A DNA stretch of 64,000 bases from Ampullaceana balthica (GCA_944989445.1 CALYLW010000177.1:744556-808555), one strand, 5' to 3'; counted from the stretch's first letter, positions 24,384-35,446 are shown. Made by a program: numbers and translations. The notes: a model not told the origin generated them from the sequence alone.

Positions 24384-25587
24384 TGAAGATGATGATCACA
24401 TCTTGCTATCGCAGCTACAGTTTGTTCCCTGTGTTATCCGCAGTGTAGATTTGAACTATAATCATAGATGTTCATATGGTAACTTTTTTGGTCATATGGG
24501 TTTTGTTATTGTTTTTTATTTTTATTTCCTATTTGTGATTTGGTCAAGCATTGAAGGGCGGGGCTAGAAGTTTTCAGTTTAAGCCTGTGGTAATCTGTCA
24601 GTTGATAAAGTTTGAAATATCATTCTGTATAGACTTTTAAAAACTGTTATTCCATAAAGACTTTTAGAAACGCATAAATTTAATCTTTTATTGGGATCAG
24701 CGAGACAAACACCCCCAGGCGTCTATTACGTATGTATGATGACGTTGTTTCTTGTATAGAGTAAGCTGAGGTCAGGTCATTCATTGTGTGGGTAGGTCAA
24801 TCTTTGTTGTTTCAATGACAGGTCACTATGAAATGCTGAGCTGGCTTTATAGTGACCGCGGGGTTGGGTATAGGAAATAGTGAACAACATGAACATAAAT
24901 ATTTGTTGGTGAAACATGCTAGGTGACGCATAGGCCTGCCAACGTTGTTGTTATGTGCCTTCTTGTCGGGCCTATAAATACTAAATACCCTGTTTTAAGT
25001 TTTTAAAATAATTATCTAAGAGCCAGATCGCAGTCTCACCCATATTTTGGACAGTGAAAGGATGTCATAAGAAAACTCGTCGACCCGTGACCAGGCGTAA
25101 CGTACTAGTAAAGACACTGAACTCACTCTCTATACAGGAAACCCTTGGTTGTTTACCATGTTGTGTGTTACACAGGCCAAGAGACAGCATGTCACAGATA
25201 ACGTCACAGGGAAACAAGAGCAGTTGTGACATGTAGGTCCACGGGGGTGAGGACAGGGAAGAGATTTGACATGGTAGAAACAGAGGGTGTTGACTGTTAG
25301 GGGGCGGGGATAGGAAGGGGAAATTGAACCAGAGGCTGGGGCCATGGCTCTTGAGTTATTTACAAAACACTTTGGTTCTTTAGGGTTGAACCACACATTG
25401 TTTGAAAGAACTGTTTCAGCTTTACTCACTCTCTCGTGCCATTTGTTGTCAAGGGGTGACATGCGCACTTATGGATCTGAGGTGTTACTATTTATTAGTA
25501 AGTCTGTTCATCAAAGCCATCTGAAGAAAGTCAGACCAACGACGATGCCGTGAAAAGGGACCGGAAACCCATTTAAAATCTGCGTTT
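24384..25587. other. Unassigned intronic sequence
   Basis: Non-repetitive as far as I can see. A 112-codon minus-strand frame at 25130-25468 and a 69-codon frame opposite it show no family features and no splice-bounded structure. Confidence 0.4.
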
Positions 25588-25832
25588 CGAAATCTACCTG
25601 TCTCCCTTATTAGAAATCTACTTGTCTCCCTTATTCGAAATCTACATGTCTCCCTTATTCGAAATCTACCTGTCTCCCCCTTGTTAAATCTCCGTGTCTC
25701 CTTATATATGAAACCTGCCCGTCTTGCTTATTCGAAATCTACCTGTCTCCCCTTTGTTAAATAAATCTCCGTGTCTCCTTATATATGAAATCTGCCTGTC
25801 TTCCTTACTTGAAATCGGCCGGTCTCCCTCAT
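25588..25832. repeat. Degenerate minisatellite of about 22 bp
   Basis: Repeated phrase GAAATCTACCTGTCTCCCTT with ATTC or GTTA joins. Later units carry insertions such as ATATATGAAA. Array edges are vague. Confidence 0.8.
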
Positions 25833-26437
25833 CCATTTATCACCATTTGAGACCCGCACTAGTTATCACATTACACTCAACCAATCTACTCACCTGGCCC
25901 TTTACTCCACATTGCCCCCCCCCGGGTCTATGCAGACCCTACCCTCCCCCCCCCGCCTTTTCCGTCACCCAACCAATGGCTAACCTGATCCACTATTTTC
26001 CCATCCGTTAACAAACATAATTCCTATGCCTAAAACAGCTACCGCCACGGGGTCGATACCATCTTGGTCGGGCATTTTGTTGTTACCGGTCCCGTCACGT
26101 GACAACTAGTGGCTGTGGTTAAATTCCGATCTCATGACCCATAATACCTTGGTGGCAGGCCACCTATCTCAAAGATTAACGACAGTCGGCTCCGATAGGG
26201 TGCCTGGTGTGTCATCTTATTAACTCAATCCTATCCGACCAAAGCCGTAATCCTACTTTCAGACGTGTTTAATTCTCACCTCTTGGGGATTAAAAGAGTC
26301 GAAAAGTCCTAGTTGTAGATGTATGTCAGTTTAATTTCCAGTTGATTCTGGTTTAATTTCCAGTTGATTCTGGTCTCATTGGCGTTATGAGTTGACAACA
26401 GTACATCGGCCCTGACAGGTTTTATTGGAGCTTAAGT
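25833..26437. other. Unassigned C-rich to AT-rich stretch
   Basis: 25840-25990 has C homopolymers. A phrase containing GTTTAATTTCCAGTTGATTC occurs twice at 26328-26372. No gene recognised. Confidence 0.4.
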
Positions 26438-26580
26438 TAGTTAAAATACAAAATAAACAAATCGTATTGTCAAAATTATAAATTAAAGCTTTATTAATTA
26501 ACTAATGCAAACGTATTAGATTCGGTCAATGTCTTCGTTGGGCATTATTATTATATATAATAATTTTATTACTTGTATAT
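26438..26580 (-). mobile_element. Decayed Penelope-like element terminal remnant
   Basis: Aligns by eye with the end of the element at 34429: shared TTAAAATACAAAATA, GCTTTATT and AAACGT-n-TTCGG-n-AATG-n-CTTCGTTGG. The hammerhead-like core is damaged here. No endonuclease frame remains next to it. Confidence 0.5.
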
Positions 26581-27422
26581 ATATATTAGCGTATTTGGAA
26601 ACTTTTGAGAAAATTTTGTGTTTGAAGAAAATGACGCCGAAAGTTTGTTTAAGAAATATAGAGGTAGAAATGGTTGGTAATATTGACAAATTTGAATGTA
26701 TATAGAGGAACCACCTCACGCGGATTTTTGACCCATCCTCGCCTTTTGGGGTTGACGAGTTTTAGTACAGGATATTGAATAGTCATCATGGTACAGGATA
26801 GGCTGTGGTTAAATGACGTTTACTAACACTCATTCACTAATCTATCGCTTAGTATTTCTGGATGGGACGGGGTTTCCCGAGGAATTTTCCCCCTGGGGGA
26901 AATTCTGTCGTTACACCGTCAGCAGATGTGAGTTGTTCTTAAAACCAATCAATACCACAGCAGACATTCTTCCCCGGTGACGTCACCAAACTCCGTCTCA
27001 CCGTAATAAGCATTTTATTAGCAGACACCGTATGTAGGGCGTAAAAACTTAAACCGATCATTGTTTGTTTTTAACACCGGAAAGCCCAACCCCTCTACGG
27101 TAGTTAAAGTAAAAACAAAAATCAGCGTTAGAATGTCATCTCATATCAGTGACTTCATTGTATCACAGTGGGCGGGCGGTTGGCCCATTTTCTACCAGCA
27201 ACGACCACAAGGGGGTCAAAAGGTTTTATGTAGCATGTTTGCAAACAGATTTTTTGTGATCTTATGGTGGCCCTTACCTCTCAGGTCATAGTACCGCAGT
27301 CAGGGACAAATCCGTGCATGCCACTTGGTGCCGTGTGCGTTGTTGGATGTGTGTATGAGTATGTGTGCATGTGCATGGTGCGTCAAAAATTAAATTGTAA
27401 GTTACATGGAATAATAAATAAA

Positions 27423-27795
27423 GGTAAAAAAAAGGATTTTTAAAAACCACGTTTTTATAACTTATACGTTCAAGTACTGTGATTTAATATGACTAAAATC
27501 GTGGGGCGGGTGTTTTGTATAAAAATTAAAGATTTAAAATTTAGAAGGCAAAAGAGTGATCTATAAGTGAGTGAATGAGTGAACTGCATATGTAAAAGCT
27601 CATAAACGCTCGCCCCACGTTTTTAGTCATATTAAATCACAGTACTTGAACGTATAAGTTTTTTCTTTCTTCTTTTTAGTCCACTTATAAAAACGTGATT
27701 TTTAAAAATCCTTTTTTACCTTTATTTATTTTAATCTTTTAAGTCCACTAATAAAAACGTGGTTTTTAAAAATATTTTTTTTACCTCTATTTATT
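27423..27795. mobile_element. Fold-back element 1
   Basis: The left arm 27423-27510 (with CAAGTACTGTGATTTAATAT and ATCGTGGGGCG) is inversely repeated at 27611-27725. The right arm holds an extra insert containing CTTCTTTTTAGTCCACTT. Positions 27736-27795 repeat the outer part of the right arm directly. It resembles the larger fold-back at 51746-52182. Non-coding. Confidence 0.8.
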
Positions 27796-27859
27796 TTATC
27801 AAACACCTCATCAGCCCCCGAACAACGTCAGTACCACTGCAATTAGGTCACGGGGTGAA

Positions 27860-28100
27860 TTCGGCACGTGAAATCTAACAACCGCAGTCGGATACAGATG
27901 CTTATATAGAGATAAACTAAAAATGAATTAACTTAATTACGGTACATTAGATCGATGTGAAATTTTGAAACAATGTATTGTCATCCAAGATCTATCTGTG
28001 GTAAAAATTTGAGCTCTCTAGGACCATCAGAAGTGGTTTAATTTTACGTTCAAATTTGAAAAATTGCAGACAGACACGAAAGCAAGTTAATAAAAACGTG
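27860..28100. repeat. Dispersed module related to the composite satellite, copy 1
   Basis: Contains GATAAACTAAAAATG, TTAATTACGGTACAT and AGATCGATGTGAAATTTTGA, the reverse complement of the core of the satellite at 15791-19690. It then has ATCCAAGATCTATCTGTGGT and GGACCATCAGAAGTGG, shared with 52560-52710. It follows a fold-back element, as the second copy does. Confidence 0.8.
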
Positions 28101-28193
28101 GAAAAAAACGTTCTACAAATTATTCCTCAGAACTAACTAGACTCTCGTTAAGAATATAATTATGGTTACCCAGCCAGTGTACTGTGTTACCAC

Positions 28194-28715
28194 GACCAAC
28201 TGCTGGTATTGAATTATTGGACCGACTGCTGGTATTGAATTATTTGACTGACTGCTGGTATTGAATTATTGGACCGACTGCTGGTATTGAATTATTGGAC
28301 TGACTGCTGGTATTGAATTATTGGACCGACTGCTGGTATTGAATGATTGGACCGACTGCTGGTATTGAATTATTGGACTGACTGCTGGTATTGAATTATT
28401 GGACCGACTTCTGGTATTGAATTATTATAACGACTGCAAGAATTGAATTATTCGACTGGAGACTGGAGATATTGAATTATTGGACAGACTGCAGATATTG
28501 AAATATTAGACTGACTGCAGGTACTGAATTATTAGAAAGACTGGAGGTATTGATTGACTTATTCGACTACAGGTATTGAATCATTTGACTAAATGTATTG
28601 AATCATTCGACTACAGGTATTGAATCATTCGACTGCATGTATTGAATCATTCGACTACAGATATTGAATAATTTGACTACAGGTATCCAGTTATTTGACT
28701 AATTATTGAATGATT
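28194..28715. repeat. 26-bp minisatellite with decayed right half
   Basis: The unit contains GACTGCTGGTATTGAATTAT and TGGACC. About ten regular units run to 28433. After that units vary (GACTACAGGTATTGAATCAT and others) and spacing drifts. Confidence 0.9.
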
Positions 28716-28884
28716 CATTCCAAACATTGATCCACTAGAAGACAGAGGTTATGACGTAGCATTTAATGTCAGAGGAAAATGCCAAGACCCGCCCACGCAT
28801 ATTGGCAGCTTGTTGATTCTGTGACCCACTTTGCTTGTCCCGCCAGTATTCACTGGATCTGTGACGTCTGCGGGTGTTAGTGTC

Positions 28885-30009
28885 CATGTTGTGTCATCAG
28901 ATTTTCGGGTGTAAAACTAGCTGGCACTGAAAGTTCCTAGTGTGTCATCAGATTGTCGGGTGTAAAACTAGCTGGCACTGAGGTCCTAGTGTGCCAAAAG
29001 TTTATCGGGTGTAAAACTAGCTGGCACTGAAAGGTCCTAGTGTGCCATAAGTTTATCGGGTGTAAAACTAGCTGGCACTGAGGTCCTAGTGTGTCATAAG
29101 TTTATCGGGTGTAAAACTAGCTGGCACTGAGGTCCTAGTGTGTCAGCAGATTGTCGGGTGTAAAACTAGCTGGCACTGAAAGGTCCTAGTGTGTCATCAG
29201 ATTGTTGGATGTAAAACTAGCTGGCACTGAAAGGTCCTAGTGTGTCATCAGATTGTCGGGTTGTAAAACTAGCTGGCACTGAAAGGTCCTAGTGTGTCAT
29301 CAGATTGTTGGATGTAAAACTAGCTGGCACTGAAAGGTCCTAGTGTGTCATCAGATTTTCGGGATGTAAAACTAGCTGGCACTGAAAGGTCCTAGTGTGT
29401 CATCAGATTGTTGGATGTAAAACTAGCTGGCACTGAAAGGTCCTAGTGTGTCATCAGATTGTTGGATGTAAAACTAGCTGGCACTGAAAGGTCCTAGTGT
29501 GTCATCAGATTGTCGGTTGTAAAACTAGCTGGCACTGAAAGGTCCTAGTGTGTCATCAGATTGTTGGATGTAAAACTAGCTGGCACTGAAAGGTCCTAGT
29601 GTGTCATCAGATTGTCGGGATGTAAAACTAGCTGGCACTGAAAGGTCCTAGTGTGCCATACAGATGTTTATCGGTTGTAAAACTAGCTGGCACTGAAAGG
29701 TCCTAGTGTGTCATCAGATTGTTGGATGTAAAACTAGCTGGCACTGAAAGGTCCTAGTGTGTCAGCAGATTGTTGGATGTAAAACTAGCTGGCACTGAAA
29801 GGTCCTAGTATGTCATCAGATTGTTGGATGTAAAACTAGCTGGCACTGAAAGGTCCTAGTGTGTCATCTGATTGTTGGATGTAAAACTAGCTGGCACTGA
29901 AAGGTCCTAGTGTGTCATCTGATTGTTGGATGTAAAACTAGCTGGCATTGAAAGGTCCTAGTGTGTCAGCAGATTGTTGGATGTAAAACTAGCTGGCACT
30001 GAAAGGTCT
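28885..30009. repeat. 51-bp minisatellite, about 22 copies
   Basis: The unit includes GTGTCATCAGATTGTTGGAT, GTAAAACTAGCTGGCACTGA and AAGGTCCTA. Subtypes differ at TTGTTGGAT/TTGTCGGGT and TCATCAG/TCAGCAG. Early units lack AA after CTGA. The right end is interrupted by a hAT-like MITE. Confidence 0.96.
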
Positions 30010-30013
30010 TTGT

Positions 30014-30194
30014 CAATGTTCCTACTAAGTTTCGTTAGTCCGTGTGCATAATTATTTTTTTAATGGTGTGAAAGGTTGCACAGCATCACTTTTTCGTGCA
30101 ATATTTTACAAAATTATTATTTCGCGGTAATTTTTAACTGCTGCGCGGCGTCGGTAAGATATCTGTGCGGCCGCGCAGCTTAAATTGAGCATTG
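30014..30194. mobile_element. hAT-like MITE with 8-bp target duplication
   Basis: Ends CAATGTTCCTACTAAG and (reversed) CAATGCTCAATTTAAG. Flanks GTCTTTGT and GTCATTGT match at 7 of 8. The right flank continues TGTGTGTCGTTG, similar to the 51-bp unit, so insertion was probably into the last satellite unit. A related sequence with TGCTGCGCGG motifs is at 50165-50370. Confidence 0.7.
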
Positions 30195-30693
30195 GTCATT
30201 GTGTGTCGTTGTACCTGTGAAAGTGACCCCCCCCCCAGGAAGATGCTAGTCTCTCCGTAATGACCTGGTGGTCACATGTTAGTAAACATGTTGTTCTTTG
30301 AATTCTTTGATGTTTTCTTGATATGGTTCTTCTTTGAACATTCTCTTTCTTCTTATGTCAGCTTTCTTATAATACAGCTTGTTTATAATATAATATTTGT
30401 TGTGTGTAATATAATGAACTCTTTATTTTAAGGTGAATGCAGGTTTAATCAATTGTACGAGTATTGTACTTGTTTGTCTATCGTATCTCATGGGCTCTAG
30501 AAAATCTCAATGTTAAAGTTGATTTGTTGAGCTGTTATCTTGAACGCCTTATTTTATTCACTCGGTATACACGCCGGTTCATATCCGGTCTGTGTGCACG
30601 GCAAGGCGTCATATGTGCATGTTGTTTATATCGGAAGTGACGAATGTGTATGCGCTACTGTACTCCCTGTACCGTGTCATGAACACAAGTTCG
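30195..30693. other. Unassigned stretch
   Basis: No gene or clear repeat. It contains a run of nine C at about 30229 and AT-rich sequence. Confidence 0.4.
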
Positions 30694-30899
30694 TAAACAC
30701 GTACTGCCATTTATACACGTACTGCCATTTATACACGTACTACCATTTATATACGTACTGCCATTTATATACGTACTGCCATTTATACACGTACTACCAT
30801 TTATATACGTACTGCCATTTATATACGTACTGCCATTTATACACGTACTGCCATTTATACACGTACTACAATTTATACACGCACTGCCACTGCCATTTA
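30694..30899. repeat. 18-bp minisatellite, about 11 copies
   Basis: The unit is ACGTACTGCCATTTATAC, with TACC/TGCC and ATAC/ACAC variants. The 120-codon frame starting at 30540 runs through it on an 18-bp period and is not called. Confidence 0.95.
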
Positions 30900-31118
30900 T
30901 AGTGTAATTTTACCGCCTTCAAAAGAGTTGTCTACCCTGGATTTTTTAATATATATTTTAGTGCGTTAGTTTAATCATAAATCAGTTCCAAATGTATGAA
31001 TGAGATATCTGATCATGTGGAATCCGTTTTACTATAGAGGCGTATCACTGTGTGGTAGTTAAAAGAAGGTGTTGAGAGAACTTTCAACAGAATTTTATTT
31101 AAAACTTCGTTCTTTCTT

Positions 31119-31538
31119 GTAAAAATATTGGTCAGTGACATGCTGCTCTGACCACTACTACGTCATGTTAATATGGACATTAACAATGTGAAAATATTGG
31201 GCAGTCACATGCTGCTCTGACCACTACTACGTCATGTTAATATGGACATTAACAATGTAAAAATATTGGGCAGTCACATACTGGTCTGACCACTACTACG
31301 TCATGTTAATATGGACATTAACAATGTAAAAAATATTGGGCAGTCACATGCTGCTCTGACCATTACTACGTCATGTTAATATGTACATTAACAATGTAAA
31401 CATATCGGGCAGTCACATGCTGCTCTGACCACTACTACGTCATGTTAATATGGACATTAACAATGTAAAAATATTTGGCAATCACATGCTGCTCTGACCA
31501 CTACTACGTCATGTTAATATGGACATTAACAATGTAAA
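31119..31538. repeat. 69-bp minisatellite, 6 copies
   Basis: The unit includes TATTGGGCAGTCACATGCTG, CTCTGACCACTACTACGTCA and GTTAATATGGACATTAAC. Each copy has a CRE-like TACGTCA and an inverted repeat GTTAAT/ATTAAC spaced by six bases. Variation is light. Confidence 0.95.
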
Positions 31539-31556
31539 ATCTCTCAATGCCTAATA

Positions 31557-32816
31557 CGGAGCCGTCTTTACATCATTTTGGGCCCCCGGGCAAAGAAATA
31601 GTGTTTGGCCCCGGGCAAAGAATTAGTGTTTGGCCCCGGGCAAAGAATTAGTGTTTGGCCCCGGGCAAAGAATTAGTGTTTGGCCCCAGGCAAAGAATTA
31701 GTGTTTGGCCCCGGGAAAAGAATTAGTGTTTGGCCCCGGGCAAAGAATTAGTGTTTGGCCCCGGGAAAAGAATTAGTGTTTGGCCCCGTGCAAATAAATA
31801 GTGTTGGGCCCCGGGAAAAGAATTAGTGTTTGGCCCCGTGCAAAGAATTAGTGTTTGGCTCATGCAAAGAATTAGTGTTTGGCCCCGGGCAAAGAATTAG
31901 TGTTTGGCCCCGGGCAAAGAAATAGTGTTGGGCCCCGGGCAAAGAATTAGTGTTTGGCCCCGGGCAAAGAATTAGTGTTTGGCCCCGGGCAAAGAAATAG
32001 TGTTGGGCCCCGGGCAAAGAAATAGTGTTGGGCCCCGGGCAAAGACATAGTGTTGGGCCCCGTGCAAAGAATTAGTGTTTGGCCCCGTGCAAAGAATTAG
32101 TGTTTGGCCCCGGGCAAAGAAATAGTGTTGGGCCCCGGGCAAAAGAAATAGTGTTGGGCCCCGGGCAAAGAAATAGTGTTGGGCCCCGGGCAAAGAATTA
32201 GTGTTTGGCCCTGTGCAAAGAATTAGTGTTTGGCCCTGTGCAAAGAATTAGTGTTTGGCCCGTGCAAAGAATTAGTGTTTGGCCCTGGGCAAAGAATTAG
32301 TGTTTGGCCCCGGGCAAAGAAATAGTGTTGGGCCCCGGGCAAAGAATTAGTGTTTGGCCCCGGGCAAAGAAATAGTGTTGGGCCCCGGGCAAAGAAATAG
32401 TGTTGGGCCCCGGGCAAAGACATAGTGTTGGGCCCCGTGCAAAGAATTAGTGTTTGGCCCCGTGCAAAGAATTAGTGTTTGGCCCCGGGCAAAGAAATAG
32501 TGTTGGGCCCTGGGCAAAGAATTAGTGTTTGGCCCCAGGCAAAGAAATAGTGTTGGGCCCTGGGCAAAGAAATAGTGTTGGGCCCCGGGCAAAGACATAG
32601 TGTTGGGCCCCGGGCAAAGAAATAGTGTTGGGCCCCGGGCAAAGAAATAGTGTTGGGCCCCGGGCAAAGAAATAGTGTTGGGCCCCTCCCTCGCAGGAAT
32701 AAAAAAAATAAATACACATTATATATATATATAAATAAACATATTTTCATGGGGCCCCTATGCTCGTTGGTCCCCCGGGCAAATGCACAACGGGCCTATG
32801 CGTTAAGACGACCCTG
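31557..32816. mobile_element. hAT-like MITE enlarged by an internal minisatellite
   Basis: Imperfect terminal repeats CGGAGCCGTCTTTAC and (reversed) CAGGGTCGTCTTAACGC are flanked on both sides by the identical octamer GCCTAATA (31549-31556 and 32817-32824). Both subterminal regions contain CCCCCGGGCAAA, which is also the core of the 25-bp unit amplified inside. No transposase frame. Confidence 0.85.
31581..32690. repeat. 25-bp minisatellite, about 44 copies, inside a MITE
   Basis: The unit is GGCCCCGGGCAAAGAATTAG followed by TGTTT. The main alternative is AGAAATAGTGTTG. SNP combinations recur in blocks (for example 31900-32200 and 32300-32470), pointing to block duplication. Frames of 64-106 codons repeat every 75 bp and are artefacts. 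Confidence 0.97.
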
Positions 32817-32824
32817 GCCTAATA

Positions 32825-33537
32825 TATTTCAGGTAGTTTGCCTTGTACAGAGTCAATGACTCTGTACAAATCACATCAGCTTGTTGGAGTCTTTCACCAA
32901 GGAATAGTCATCACTCACAATATTAATTTTTGACTCCGTCTTTTAACACGCCTCTTAACAAAGCCGTCATGTATTTAGATTGCTAAAGGGGATTAGCTGT
33001 CACAATTGAAGAGTGTAAAGAGCGACATTAAAAAGTGGCGCCCAAGCGATTTTCAAATTTGTTTGTTTTTTATTTTTTTTTGTTAAACACAATGAAACTG
33101 AGGCAAGCCGTATAATCCATGCGTGGGTTGAAGTTGCAGGTACCACCCTGCGTGATATACAACAACCAGAGACCACCCCACCTCACTTCATAAATCATCG
33201 AACTAAGGACTAGGCCCCAGATCTCAGTGATTCTCAAAAATGACTATCAATACCTTGTTAAGGGGATATTCATATGGCTTGAGCTGAGCGTTGGGGTAGA
33301 CAGAGCCAATGCAATTCCACTTACACACGTAGTGAATAAACTATGCATCCACTTTTTCACTATGTATTCAATTTTTCACTGTATGTATTCACTTTCACTA
33401 TGTGTAGCCACTTTTTCACTGTATTTATAAACTTTTTCACTGTATATCTATACATTGTTTCTCTAATTTGAAGTAAGAAATATGAATACATTGTTGAAAT
33501 ACACGTTTAAAATGTGCGTATCAAATGTGCAATGTTA
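32825..33537. other. Unassigned stretch
   Basis: No gene. 33335-33450 has four or five worn units built on TTTTTCACTGTATGTATTCA. The remainder is featureless. Confidence 0.45.
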
Positions 33538-34428
33538 ACTGTATGTGCACAGCAATACCCACTGTGTGTTTACTGTATGTGCACATCAATACCCACTGTG
33601 TGTTTACTGTATGTGCACATCAATACCCACTGTGTGTTTACTGTATGTGCACATCAATACCCACTGTGTGTTTACTGTATGTGCTCATCAATACCCACTG
33701 TGTGTTAACTGTATGTGCACATCAATACCCACTGTGTGTTAACTGTATGTGCACATCAATACCCACTGTGTGTTAACTGTATGTGCACATCAATACCCAC
33801 TGTGTGTTAACTGTATGTGCACATCAATACCCACTGTGTGTTAACTGTATGTGCACATCAATACCCACTGTGTGTTAACTGTATGTGCACATCAATACCC
33901 ACTGTGTGTTAACTGTATGTGCACATCAATACCCACTGTATGTTAACTGTATGTGCACATCAATACCCACTGTGTGTTAACTGTATGTGCACATCAACAC
34001 CCACTCGTGTGTTAACTGTATGTGCACATCAATACCAACTGTGTGTTAACTGTATGTGCACATCAATACCCACTGTGTGTTAACTGTATGTGCACATCAA
34101 TACCCACTCGTGTGTTAACTGTATGTGTACATCAATACCCACTTTGTGTTAACTGTATGTGCACATCAATACCCACTGTGTGTTAACTGTATGTGCACAT
34201 CAATACCCACTGTGTGTTAACTGTATGTGCACATCAATACCCACTCGTGTGTTAACTGTATGTGCACATCAATACCCACTGAGTGTTAATTGTATGTGTA
34301 CATCATTACCCACTGTGTGTTAACTGTATGTGCACATCAATACCCACTGCGTGTTAACTGTATGTGCACATCAATACCCACTGCGTGTTAACTGTATGTG
34401 TACATCATTACCCACTGTGTGTTAACTA
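33538..34428. repeat. 34-bp minisatellite, left part, about 26 copies
   Basis: The unit includes AACTGTATGTGCACATCAAT and ACCCACTGTGTGTT. Early units read GTTTACTG, later ones GTTAACTG. Occasional CTCGTG adds a base. The array is interrupted by a Penelope-like element and resumes at 35315. Confidence 0.97.
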
Positions 34429-34498
34429 AAATACAAAATACACAAACAAATTGTGCAATGAAAACAATAAATTTGAGCTTTATTTTTAGACTGATACG

Positions 34499-34536
34499 AC
34501 AGTAAACGTTTCGGCTAATGCCTTCATCAGTACAAC
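34499..34536 (-). ncRNA. Hammerhead-ribozyme-like motif of the Penelope-like element
   Basis: On the minus strand: CTGATGA (34524-34530), one extra A, stem II GGC-ATTA-GCC, then GAAAC (34508-34512) running into the self-complementary ACGT that could form a very short stem III. A T follows in the cleavage-site position. Stem I is short: GTA before the core pairs with TAC after it. Known: terminal repeats of Penelope-like elements carry hammerhead motifs with tiny stem III, thought to work as dimers. The extra A and weak stem I make activity uncertain. Confidence 0.6.
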
Positions 34537-34722
34537 ATAAAATACATTCTTACAATACTTACATAAGTAATAATAACATTCTTAAAAAATATTGTATTTT
34601 AAAATATTTATGTTAAATAAAAAGAAAGGAAAAACAAAAACAAACATGGACACAGGATATAGCAAAAAGGGGGAAGTATCCAAAGTTACAGTAAAAACCA
34701 CAACGGGAACAAGATTATGCAG

Positions 34723-35313
34723 TTAAGTAAAATTATGAATTTGGTTAATTCCATATGGAGCCAACGTACCAAATCTTTTTATGAGTCTATTTTCCATGTG
34801 GACTCTATCATGGGTATTGCTTGCATATAAAATACCAGTTACTGCAATATCTGATATGCCGTTATGGTCAACACTGTTAAAATGTTTAGAAACAGGACAT
34901 TGAGCCTGTTTATTTATATTATACAGGTGTTCTCTAAACCGATCTCCAAGACGACGACCAGTCTCACCCACGTAAATTTTATTACACCTCTTGCAAAGAA
35001 TTGCATAAATCACGTTGCGACTTGTGCAAGTGAATCCATCTTTTATTAAGAATTTTTCAAGAGGGAAAGAAATGTTGTTAATTTCCATCACATATGGACA
35101 AGTATTGCAACGGTTACGGTTGCAACCTTTTGTTCCAATATATGCTTTCATTGTGGGAAGGTGACTTCTTACAAGAATATCTCTGAGGCTTCTATCTCTC
35201 CGGAAAGCAAAAAGAGGAGGTTTTTTGAAGACCTGCTGAGTTAGAGGGTCAGCCATAAGGATTGGTCGGTTTTTGAGAATCACCTGGCGAGCTTTATATA
35301 TTGTTCTATATGA
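34723..35313 (-). pseudogene. Penelope-like GIY-YIG endonuclease fragment
   Basis: From the GTG at 35283 the frame gives 186 codons, and the open frame continues to the satellite junction near 35313 without a start, as expected of a truncated polyprotein. Numbering from 35283: a Cys cluster C54/C59/C62; the VIYAILCKRC segment at 91-100 in the position of the first GIY strand; IYVGETGRR at 103-111 as the YIG strand; the RFREH region at 115-119 with the presumed catalytic Arg; C129/H134/H140; and E164 in HMENRLIK as the likely metal-binding Glu. The ending GTLAPYGIN is typical of the family. In living elements this domain nicks target DNA for RT priming. No stop or frameshift is seen in the domain, so the insertion is fairly young. 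Without RT it cannot act alone. Confidence 0.88.
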
Positions 35314-35314
35314 T

Positions 35315-35446
35315 GTGTGTTAACTGTATGTGCACATCAATACCCACTGCGTGTTAACTGTATGTGCACATCTATACCCACTGTGTGTTAACTGTAAGTG
35401 CATATCAATACCCACTGTGTGTTAACTGTATGTGCATATCAATACT
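35315..35446. repeat. 34-bp minisatellite, right part, about 4 copies
   Basis: Resumes with TGTGTTAACTGTATGTGCAC directly after the Penelope-like element, in register with 33538-34428. The last unit has TGCATATC. Confidence 0.95.

Larger units (their letters stand above)
34429..35314 (-). mobile_element. 5'-truncated Penelope-like element (886 bp)
   Basis: The minus strand carries the end of the open frame with a GIY-YIG-type endonuclease, then about 290 bp of 3' terminal region with a hammerhead-like motif. The reverse transcriptase is missing; the frame is still open where it meets the satellite, so truncation happened at insertion. Both sides show satellite sequence GTGTGTTAACT, which may be a target duplication but is also simply the repeat. 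Known: Penelope-like elements encode RT plus GIY-YIG and are often 5'-truncated. Confidence 0.9.
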
